Position numbers and translations under genes: made by a program. The notes beneath the pieces are model-generated. The model saw only the letters and a program-made list of their open reading frames with translations. It was not told the origin of the DNA and ran no database searches. Below are positions 21,701 through 34,293 of a stretch of DNA of 64,000 nt, in pieces (positions within the stretch are counted from its first letter, which is position 1; every line of letters starts with the position of its first letter). The stretch spans positions 12,566,001-12,630,000 of the forward strand of contig NC_135558.1 of NCBI RefSeq assembly GCF_964340395.1, read 5' to 3'. Source of the DNA: Glandiceps talaboti. Taxonomy: Eukaryota > Hemichordata > Enteropneusta > Spengelidae.

Positions 21701-24700
21701 TGTTGATGTCATCATATATGTGTACATTTCATGTGTTGATGTCATCATGTATGTGTTCATTTCATGTGTTGATGTCATCAAATGTGTGTACATTTCATGT
21801 GTTGATGTCATCATATGTGTGTACATTTCATGTGCTGATGTCATCATGTATGTGTTCATTTCATGTGTTGATGTTATCATATATGTGTACATTGCATGTG
21901 TTGATGTCATCGTATATGTGTACATTTCATGTGTTGATGTCATCGTATATGTGTACATTGCATGTGTTGATGTCATCACATGTGTGTACATTTCATGTGT
22001 TGATGTCATCATATATGTGTACATTTCATGTGTTGATGTCATATGTGTGTACATTTCATGTGTTCATGTCATTGTATATGTGTACATTTCATGTGTTGAT
22101 GTCATCATATATGTGTACATTTCATGTGTTGATGTCATGTATGTGTACATTTCATGTGCTGATGACATCACATATGTATGCATTTCATGTGTTTATGTCA
22201 TCATCTATGTATGCATTTCATGTGTGCTGATGTCATATATATAACAACACATGAAATGCACATAATATGCATTTCATGTGTTGATTTCATATGTGTGCAT
22301 TTCATGTGTTGATGTCATCTATGTATGCATTTCATGTGTTGATGTTATCATCTGTGTATGCATTTCATGTGTGCTGATGTCATCATGTATGTGTTCATTT
22401 CATGTGTTGATGTCATCATATATGTGTACATGTCATGTGTTGATGTCATATGTGTGTGTGAATTTCATCTTGCCCCTGGCTGTTATTTACTGTATGTTAT
22501 TATTTGACATTGCAGGTCAAAATGCTGTCCCTTGAACTTGAAACTTACAAACAAAATCAACCAAATTTAGAGGATAGACTAATGAGTTTTGAGTCTGAAA
22601 TACAGGCACAGGACAAAGCCTTGAGGTAAGCATAGGGATCTCATGACTTGGTTTTTATAAATAGCAAAACTTAGGAATCAGTTTAGCTGGACCCTCCCCC
22701 CCCCCCACCCCCTGCCCCAGTAAGTGACTATCACCACCACATCTATCCTCCTCCACCCCAGAGTTCCTATAAAGTGGAACTATTGTATGTGTGCATTCCA
22801 TATACTTTTGCTAGTTTTGATTTTTTAAAGGGTGAACAGAAAATTATTTCAAGAGTAATTTGTTAATTCGAGCTTAGGTACTTCCAATGTTTACACTATT
22901 AGAATTGCACAACAGAGGAACTGCTATCACTCATTTGTGTAGTCTACCACATTGAAGTGAAGAACAATAGATTTAGTTTGCACCTATCCTAGTAGACGTC
23001 ACAGTAAGGCTGGATTACCAGAGTTGTATATTCTTCTCTATTGATAATGTTTATTTATACTTTGTCCCAATATTTATTGATGACAGGAATGCAGAAAACA
23101 GACTAGATGAATGTCAGAGAGATCTGTCGGAAAAAGAGAAATATTTAAAAAAGACAAGAGAAGAACTAAGGATATCCAAGACTGAATTACTAGATGCAGT
23201 ACAACAACAAAAGAGGTAAGTTGTACCTCTGAATAGAGAGAAAAATTATGTCATGTTTTATTTGTGTGTTTTTACTTTCAATAAATGAGTTCAGTATGAG
23301 TGTATAAGACATGGGAATTTTGAATTTGAATTAGGATATGGTATTAGACTCTCTCACAGTCCTTGGAGCTTTGTATTACTAAAATTTTAAAGCTAAACAA
23401 GTTATTTTGTATGTACTGACATCATCTAAATAACCGTACACAAATATCCTTGTACTATGCACCCTCATCGACCACATAGAGATAACATTCGTTGACGTGT
23501 GACTGTGACGCTCCGTGTTTTCGGGTTGCGCACAGTATAAGGATGTTCGAGTACAGTTATGTAGATGATATCGGTACATACAAAATAGCTTGTTTAGCTT
23601 TAATTTTAGTAATGCGAATCTCCGAGGACTGCGAGAGAGTCTAGATATGGTATTTGCAAGTTTAAAGGCCAGGGATTCATTCCTAGGTTCTTATAATCGT
23701 GATAATCTTATCAGTGATGTCGTAAGTATTACATAGGATCATTCCTTTGTTCAGGACCAACTTTTCTACATCTCTGCCAGACAACTGTATTTCACTGCTA
23801 AATTTCATCTTAATCTGACATGGGCCTCTAAAAGTTTCAGTCATGGCATATACAGTGCATGATCTGAGGTCAGTATAGATTTCTCCATTGATAATGACTT
23901 ATTAGCATAATATTTGCATATTATTAACATATGCAGATAATTTACATATATTAATTCTACCTGCCCTCAGATTGTGCACTGGGTGATGGAATACAAACTA
24001 CTGATAATCTCATTGTTTGATATTTTTTGTACAATTCTAGGGCTGAAAATCAAAGAGACGAAGCCTTACAGAATTTAGAAGAATTAAATGATCAGTTATC
24101 TGAGTATAGAACTAAAACTAAAGACAAGATGAGAAAGGTGAGTAGATCAAATATATGCATCACTGTATTGAAAGTATGGTCAAGAGATATAACAATTTTC
24201 CCCAAAATTTTTTTTGCAACTTTTGATCCGTTATTGCTCAAGTTTGGAATGACTTCACTAGTTGCAGATTTTCTCAGACAATATCTAAGAGGCTTTTACA
24301 ATGACATGTACAATCAGATGATTATACCACCACCTAGAGTTCAGTTGTAGCCTAGTATTAAAACTGTCAATCTGAAGGTGAGTGTTGCTGACTCTGACAG
24401 ACATCTGTGGTAAGCCAGGCCAAAGGTCAAAGGTGACAGTTGCGACTTTGGGTCAAAGGACATATAAAACATCGTATTGATTACCTGTGGATTTTCACTT
24501 GCCGTTAATATGTCTGTTTTGTGGTATAATTTGTAGTTTATTAATAAGCAGAATGCTTGAAATTCCATAACTGTAACCTTTGTACATGTGAAAGTGATGC
24601 CATGGTATTTTACTGTGCTCTGTTCGTTGCTCTCTGTTTTAGCTCCAAAATAATGAGGAACATCTAAGAGACAGTCTGTTACATACAGACAAAGAACGTG

Positions 24701-27700
24701 AGGAACTCCTTGACAAAGCAGCAACGTTAGAAGCTGAATTAGAAGCTATGCGTATGGAAGCAAAGTAAGCTAAATGTTCTTGGTCCCTGTTCATCATGAG
24801 TCAGTCTCCTCTGTCTGAAGTAGATGACTTAACAATTCTTGTACTTTATGCTGGTCATCCTACATCATGACAACTCATGTCTATGTCTCTGATTCTGTGG
24901 TACTTGAAATATGAGTCAAAATGTTCTAAATCGCCATTTTTCCCCAATTTTGCGTGAATTATGCTTGAAGAGGTATAATTATACTATTCCCCAATACTTT
25001 TCCTCATTCAACGGGAAAATACTTGTGACCTAAGGGGCCTTGTCACTATGAGTTGCTAGAATCGTAGTGACAAGGCCCCTTAGGTCACAAGTATTTTCCA
25101 TGGCTGGAGGAAGAAAAATATCGGGGGAAAAATATCTAATTACTTGTTTTGTAATTGAAAACTTTGACTGTTCTCATTTCAGGAGACTACAAGAAGAACG
25201 TTCCTTTGAACACCTTGGGAGGTCAGACAGTGAAACAATGAACATGGAATTACGAACCCAAGTATCACGACAGTCGCATAAAATAACTGAACTGGAGATT
25301 GAAGTCGATAAGAAGACACGGGAAGTGAGTCGGCTAAGTCGTCAGTTAGAAACCAAAGCCAGGGAGTGCGTGGAGTTACAAGACATGTCTAGACGGCAGA
25401 CAGACAGACTAACACAGTGTCAGAGAGAAATTGAACACAGTCATTTAGAGTTGAGGAATTTAGAATCCATTGCTCAGAGAGTGCAAGATAAGGCATTAGC
25501 CACATCAATGGTAAGCTTATAATGTTGGGGTTTTTGTTTTGTTTTGTGTTTTTGGACGGGAGAGAACAAACATCTAAATTAAAACTGAAAATGCTAAAGT
25601 TGCAAGGAACTACACATATAATGGATCATATATGCATGACTGGCAATTACAGGATTGTGCTTGTGTAGAAGGGCTGTTGTCATCAGATCACAGTGTATGT
25701 TTCAGAACTTTGGATAGCAAATGATGAATTTACTATTGCATATGTGGTAGTTTCTTTCTCATAGTGCATATACAACTGTAGAGGGGGCTGTTTTCATCCG
25801 TGACAGATTGATTGGCATGGTCATTTCTGTCTACTCTCTTTGTGTCAGAAAAACTGCCTTTTACATGTGTGGTTGTAAGTGACCCAGTAACAAGTGGTAC
25901 TGGAGAGAGGAGTGTTTGCAGTTACAGTGGTGGGCCGTCATTGAAATTACAAGAACACAATAGACAGCAATTACCAGCATCAATATTTCAAGTACCATAA
26001 ATTTCATGTCTAAAAATCACAATAGCCTAAATGTCTACATTCCAAAGCCTTCCATCAATGAATTTGTAAGAAAACTTGCTGGTAGTTTTTGGTCTTGATA
26101 TTTAGCTGTCTGCCACCCCTTCAACTCTAGAGGGGCTGTTTTAATCTGTTACAGATTGATTGGCATGGGTATTTATGCCTTCTTTCATGGTGTCAGAAAA
26201 AGTGGTTTGATAAAAGACAAAATCATAGATGCAGTAGTACTAGTAGTGAAAATTTACCTCTTTTCTGTAAATTAGATCCCCTACTCATACTCATACATTT
26301 TTTTTTCTCGTCATATGTGTTTACATTTTAGGGGTCTGATAGTGGTCTGAGTACAACAAGTACAGTGAAACATACTGAATTTACACCAACACATTCTAGT
26401 AGTCCATCTAGAAGTCCAACACGAAGTACAACACCACACACTGACTTACTGAACTCAAGTCAAGTCTTCAGTGAAGACGGCGATCCAAACTTATCAATGA
26501 ACAGTAACAGTGGTAGAGCTATTATCGCTGAACTCAAGTAAGTGACACTAGAGGGCGCTCATCTCATTTCAGTAACCATGGTAGTCTCAGTTACCCAGAG
26601 TCTCAACGCTGGAAGCTCTGCTATTGCTATGAGACACCCAGATGAGATTCTGGGGCACCTGCGCCAAATCTCTTTCTGAGAGCAGTGCATTTTTGGGAAT
26701 ATTTCACGTCCAACATTGCATGCTGAAAAACAGTTCCTTCGCAACATACATCATAGTTCTTAAAAAAAAGCCTTGTAACCCCATTCTTCATGACTTGGAA
26801 GAAATGTACTGCATGACTTCTGGTGGGATCGACTGAGGATTACATTTTGCCACGCTCTCGTCTGGATGGTCTCATAGTAGAGCCCCCAGTGGTCAGAGTC
26901 TGGGTAACTGAGACTAACAGTGGTAGAGCTATCAAAGCTGAACTCAAGTAAGGGACACTGAAGAATTTGGAAAATAGAAAAGTACATTTTTTTCGGTACT
27001 ATATATTATTTCATTTCATTTTCTGTCATTCTAGAATGAAACTAGCAATGAAGGAAGCTGAGATACAACGATTGCAGTCTCAGAAACTGAAGGAATTGTC
27101 ATCTGGAGAAAGTCAGATGGATGGACTGAGAAGTGAATTAATGGCTGTGGTGGAGAAGAGTAAAATGGGTAAGTCTATCACCCTAGGGGAACTGATCAAA
27201 ATCAGACCCCATAAGTTTTCCATTCTTGATAAACAGGGTCAAAATGGGCCACCTAAGTCATTCTAAATGGATAGACAAACTACCAGAACAAAAGTAGCCC
27301 CTTCAAGTTTTCCATTCTAGATAGGGTCAAAGTTGGCCACCTAAGTCATTCTAAATGGATAGACAGAAACTATGAGAACAAAAGCAAACCATTCCATTCT
27401 AGATAGATGAGGTCAAAGTGGGCTACCTAATCTACCATTCTGGATGGATAGACAAAAACTACTCTCGTAGGTGTACCGATGTTGATGGACAGAAATTCAT
27501 TGAAATCGGACTCTAGATGTGTCTGGCAATTATTGTAGAATTAGAAACTAAGTGAGATTCTAATTTGTTTGCTAGATTTCAACTTTTTCTCCAAGTCTAT
27601 ATCATTTTGTAAGGCTCTATATCTTTAACTTCATAACTCACACAATCTAGATCAAAACATAGTCAATAATGTTTTACTGGGAACCGCTCAATTCGCCTGA

Positions 27701-30700
27701 ATGGCTTAAACACCTGTCAAGTAATCATGTACTCTAGCTTGATGTCCATTTGTAAACAGTATTAAATGAGTGGTTTGGATCTTATGATTATTTTGTCAAC
27801 AAATTGTAGCTTTGTAGAATTATGATAGGATATTATCACTAGGTCATCATACATGCTTCAAAAAGGGTCATGATCCAAAGGAGTGGGGAAAAAATAAGAG
27901 CAAACAGTATGAAAAAATAGTTGAAGTTATAGCTACTAGCACTGAAAATTCACCAAAAAACCTTTAGAATTTACTGAATCAGTACATGTATTCAATACCA
28001 GGTACCTCCCTACAAATCTTGAACCAATTTATTCCTGTAATTTTCTTTTCCTTTTTTTGTCTTCAATAAAGGTGACAGAAAGTCTCATGAATTGGAGGAA
28101 ATAATTAACAGACTTGAAGACGAAAGAGGAAAACGGGCTGCTGAAGTTCTTGAACTTGAAGAGAAAGCGAACGAGAAAGATTTGTTGAGCTCATCATTGG
28201 AGTCTCGTCTTAATCAATGCAATAACCATATTAGTGAATTACAAAAAGAAGTCAATGAAAAGTGTGATGACCTTGCCAAGCTAGACAGAGAGGTAGGAGT
28301 TAAACAAGAGTTAAATTTAGTACACCTCTGACAATGTTTACATGATATCAGTAAAAACTTGAGATTTTGACTCCGTGAGTTGAAGTTGTTATGTATAGTT
28401 ACCTTTAAACGATTTGCTATTCTTAATCTGATAAAAATCCAAGCAAGAAGGTGGCTTGATTCATGTTATTTATAGTTCACATCTACTACTTATTGTTTGC
28501 AACCTTGTTGGTAAATATACATCAGGCAATGACTTCCAACCAGCCACTTATATCTTGTTCTGAGTTCCTTGTGCTATTAAAAGGGAACACTACTCCAGGA
28601 AATAAGGGTATATCCATTAACTGTGAGTTCTGGACAGTCATTTAATGATTTTACATCACATAGATTTAATATGACTACCAAGAAACACCAACTTGAAACA
28701 CTTTTTCACCTCTATCATTCTTTCAGTGGTGCACTTTCGTGTTATGGATCTTAATATAGCAGACATGAATATTTATTAGATTTACACTGAATATTCATGA
28801 CTCCTTAGTGCTTATTTCCTTCAGGTAAATAGTCATGAATATGTATCGTGCATCTAATAAATATTCATGTCTGGTAAGACCCATGAGCCAACCATTCCCC
28901 TTTGAAATAGTTAGAAAATCTAGACTGTGTGTATGGCTCTGAGATTGTGAAAATGTGATAACGTTACAGGTTAGAAAGAGAAACGGACAGATTTCTAACT
29001 TAGAGCGACAACTGGATGAGAAGGTGTCAGCGTATGCAGCCAACGTGACAAGGATGAACGAACTAGAAGCAGCTCTGAAAGAGAAGACACTAGAACTTGG
29101 ACTGGTCAAAGGTCAGATGGATGACAGGTCAGAAGAATTCCAACAAACGACGTCGTTGGTGGAGAAAATTAAAGAATTACATGCTGAACAGTGCAAAGAA
29201 TTGGAGCAACAGATTGAGATGGTGAGTTGATTTGCCATGGTTGTATAATACATGTAGACCCATTGCTAGTTCGAAGATTTCAATATGCAATATGTATCTC
29301 TCTCCATACAACATCATTTATTGTGTATGCACAGGGAAGTGTGTGTACGCACTACTCAGGAGGATGGTTGTCACTTGACCATACCCTTGGTTTACCAGTA
29401 ACATCCCTCTCTGTCACTAATAGTGTTTAGTCTTTGTTCTATAAAATCACTCACAATTAAGAGGTCAACATGTTTTTTCATCATTTCGTGATGAAAGTGT
29501 TATTTCAAAAATAAAGACAAAAGAAGCCTAAACATAACTACATAAGTGATATTGCCTCATGCAGTGCATCTTGGAACTGGAAGTCGACCATTTCCAACAG
29601 CTGTCACAAAGAAATCTGCATGTGATTTTGTCTGTCATGAACCGACAGAAACTCAGAAACAAAATAACAAAAGATGATGTGTGAATATATATATAGCAAT
29701 ATTCACAGCAAATATCTATACTACAACTCCTTCTAATCAGTTTGTTGTGTGTGAAATTTCTTTCAAAATCTCATCTCATAAAAAGGTATTCTGTGTCAAA
29801 AATTTTGGAGGATGAGAGTGCCCTGAGATAGTCCCCAAAATTAGCAACCATAATTCTCTACATTTGGCAGAAAATGTCTCTCAAAGTTGCACATTAACTT
29901 TACTATACTCTACAACCTTGTGCAACTAAGATATCTCTACGTCAATAACATGAACATGTTTTTCTTAATAGCTTCAACGTCGTTGTGAGGAGAAAAATAC
30001 CCAGTTACAAGAGATGGAGAGTTCCATGGCAACACTACAGAGTGAGCTAGCTATGAAATCTACAAGAACAGAGCATCTAGAAAAAGCACTACAAGACTGT
30101 AGACAGGTTAGTCACATGTTATTACAGTGGTGAGATTAGTTTTGACAAATAAAAATCAGACATAAACTATAACTGTTATTGTTACATGTTGGCATTACAG
30201 TCAATGGATTGTGATGGTTACACCCACAGTAGGGTGGCATCTCTGACAGCTCATAACATGTATTAAGATCTACAACTTTCTGGGTGTAACAGCCATGAAT
30301 TGAAAGGTTCAGTCGATGGGTAAAACCAGTTTTCTTCATACATAGACTTCCAGTGTACATTTTGATTGACTGCAGTGTGTACACCACAATCTCAATTACA
30401 GTTTGCTTATATCCACACCACAAAAGGCACAACTATCACCCTTGTACATGTATGTAAACAAGTACATGCCATAATGCCACAATAATAGTTTTAGCTAGTG
30501 GTTATCTTAGCTTGTCAAAACTATGTATAATTATGTACCTTACTGAACCAGGTCACATCCATGTTAGCGGCCTGGACGCTTTCAGCGTAACCTTTTCTTA
30601 GAGTGGGGTGAGCTCTCACCCCAACACCTTTCCCTTGCAATGGTTGAAACTTATGTCTATAGTGAACTAACATTTATAGGTGGGAGTGCATTGCTGCTTT

Positions 30701-32741
30701 GGTGAGCACTGTCTGTATGTGGACTAGTAGATTCTCTACCAAAAGCTGCTTGCTAAAACAAAAGTACTTGGCTCTTGCTTGAGTGAGGGCGCTAACACAG
30801 TTCATTTGGTATATCATAACACCAAGCTGCTATGTATTTCTTGTACAGGAACTGAGTGGCAAGATGCAAGAACAAGACCAAGCGTGGCATATTTTACAAC
30901 AAAAAGCTAACGAAGGAAGTACTAAGGTAGCACAGCTAGAGTCTGCACTTGTAGTGTGTAAAGAAGAACTTAAACTGTATATCGACCAACTTGAGGAGTC
31001 TAGGGATAGACATGAAAGACAGGTGGAGAAGAAAAATGAAGAGGTTAGTGGTCATAATACAACTGCTGACATCAGACCGTGGACAAACAGAACCTGTTAC
31101 AAACAGGGAAAGTAAACAAACGAATTTGATTAATAACACTTGGCTCAGTATGTTGGAATAGCAGAGACTTGTATTACTAGTATTAGAGATACTATTAGTA
31201 TTATTTATCATTTGCTTTATTTAATCTCGATAAATTGTTGAGCCATAGGCTCTTCTTACACAATGTCAGATACTGATAACAATGAAGGTAAGTGGAAATA
31301 GTAAGTTAACCATGATACAAAAATTTATAATTATGATAAAAAGTTACAGGTGCTCAAATTTTGATATGAGCTTCATCTTACTGGTATTTCACTGTCAGTA
31401 ATCTCTGTTTTTTACCAGGTGAGAAAGCTTGATAAACTGTTGAAGCAATCTCGGCACGATCTGAACGAGAGAGAAAACCAGATTTTGGAATTACAGCAAA
31501 CATTACATGAAAGACAACAAATGTTACAACAAAGTACCGGTAGAATTGGGGAGTTAGAAGACAGTCAGATGCATCTTGAACAACAGGTTAGTACCTATAT
31601 GCCTCAATATACTCCCTGGCAATGGTGGCAAGTTGTGTTAAAAAATAACTTAAAAAAACCACTCAGAACATTACAAAAAACTAATGAAAATTTTGAGATA
31701 TGAGTTGCGATTTTTTGAAAGAGAGATATATTACTCACTGGAGGTGGTTCTCACCTGACCGTACCCTTGGTTCACCTGTAACATCACTGTCTGTCATTGA
31801 TGGCGTTTAGTCTTTGTTCTATAAAATCACTTATAATCAAAGAGGTCAACATGTCTTTCCATCATTTCATGATGAATATTTTATTGTAAATGTAATAAAG
31901 ACAAAACAAGCCTAAATGTAACAACATAAATGACATTGTCTCACGCAATGTATCTTGGAATTGGAAAATTGTCTACTGTTGGAGTGGTCAGCTTGGAATC
32001 TGTAACTCGTAGTTATGAGCCATACGGCTGCCATTTGTTTCTGAATACCTAACATCCCATGGCAAAATTACAATGAGTTTGGCACACAGTAGAATGTAAG
32101 GTACGTCGTGTCGTTACTCCTCTCACGTCGACCGGTGTGTGAGGGCGCCCCACCATGGTGTACCTTACAGACCAGGCACACTTCAAATTACTTGGGTTTC
32201 ACAAGTTGTAAATAAGACAACTCCTGTCTTATCCTGCCACCATTGTTTCATCAACAGGTGTCACAGTTAGAGAAAGAACTGAGTCAGTATAAGAGTACGG
32301 CCATACAAGAAGTGGACAACATGGAGAAGAAACTACACCAGGCTTGCCTTGACCTTGAAGAAAGAACCGTACAGATAGAAGAACTGACACAGACTTTAAA
32401 GTAAGTGTTGATAGATAGCAGAGATATTGAACTCTGAAAGGATTTGTTTTCTAAGTTTATTTTGTCAGGAATCTCATGATAGTGTAAAATGAGTAAAAGT
32501 TGGCATTGGGAATCTGGTAAAAGAAAATTACTATAAAACGGTATGGCAATGCAAGTCATAAAACAATACACATATTGTGAATCTCTTAATGTATGTGAAG
32601 CCCATAAAGATAGCATTACCTGGAAGTATGATAAACTTACAGCTAACAATATTCCTGTTGGCTTCACACATGTACAGTGAGATTGACAAAAGATGTATTA
32701 CTTGATGAACACACACGCACACACGTGCACGCACACACGTG

Positions 32742-32794
<53 letters not shown>

Positions 32795-32889
32795 CTTCAT
32801 GCACACATGCAGTGATGCATGCACACACACCTTCGCACACATGCATTCACACACACATATCTTCACGCACAAGCACACACACACACACC

Positions 32890-32928
<39 letters not shown>

Positions 32929-34253
32929 TCACACATGCATGCATGCACACACACACACACACACACAAACAAACAAACAAACTTTGTGAAAATACTCCTG
33001 TTGTCTAATTGGGTTTAGAATGGCAATGGTAAATAATAGAGAATTTGACTTTGTCCTTACTTTACTGGTATTTGACACAAAATACTCTACTGTTTTTTTT
33101 TAGTGGCATGCAGGATGATTTGAAGCAGTCTACAACTAGAATTAATGAGTTGGACAAACTACTACAACAAACACAGAGTGATAACGAGAATAAAGACACA
33201 CAACTTAGACAACTAGATACTGCTCTCAAAGATACAAAGAAACACTTGGAACAGAAAACCATCAGAGGTGAGTTTAAATAATTGACTAATACGCCATGAT
33301 CACTGGCCCAAATGCAGGTGTGGAGATGACAGAAAGTGATTGGTGATTGGCTAATTAAATTTGGAGACAATATAAAGTGATTGGTGATTGGCTAAATAAA
33401 TTGGCGATAATATAGAGTACTTAGCTGATTAAATTGAACATGACAGGAAGTGATTGGTGATTGGCTAATTAAATCAGAGGTGGTAGAAAACAACTGGTGA
33501 TTGGTGAAATAAAATCTATGGTATTAGAAGGTGCTTATAATGGGGTCTAGTAAACTGTATCTTCAATATTTTGGGTAAAAAAATAGGTATGCTTTTCTGA
33601 ATCCCTATTCACAAAATACTTTGTTGGCCAAACAAGACAATTGTCGTGCATGGACACTAATATGAACTCAGCATTGGATTCTGTCCTATCAGCCATTGCA
33701 TTATTGATGAGTCATACCAAAACTATGCTTGATCTAAATAGGAGTTTCAAATTGGGATTAGGTTAACGTTGTTGATTGAAATAGATCTAAAATGGATGGT
33801 GTGCAGTTTGTCATACGGGCATCACACCCCTACCTAGGTACCCTCCCCTCCCAATCAGACTTTGTATTTTACAAAGCACACTTGACAATAGGGAATCTTT
33901 GTTATCTCTTGCAGTGAGTGAATTAGAAGAGAGGTTATACCACATGGAGGAAGAGTTACAGCTACATCAAAGAAGGTCTGGACAACTAGACAGTGAAGTC
34001 AAACGTGCAAGTGATGACTTACAAGAAGCTATGCAGCAATTAGAAGAATTCCAACATCTTCTCCAGAACAGTAAACAAGACATGCAAAGAAAGGATGATA
34101 AGATCTCTGAACTGGATCAAAATTTGAAGTGAGTTGCTTCTTTTTTGTCCATCCCCTTCCCTTACACTCTACAGTCTTGACAGATTTGTCACTGTGAGCA
34201 CTCCACTCATCCATTCATCAAATAATTCATTAATCAATCAATCAATCAATCAG

Positions 34254-34293
<40 letters not shown>

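Noticed and set aside
21340-22230. 296-codon open frame with [11 protein letters not shown] repeats
   Set aside because: It is one phase of a 33-bp minisatellite; frames are open on both strands, and it lies inside an intron of CCDC18.
32531-33018. Cys/Val- and His/Thr-rich open frames
   Set aside because: Translation of (CA)n/(TG)n microsatellite.
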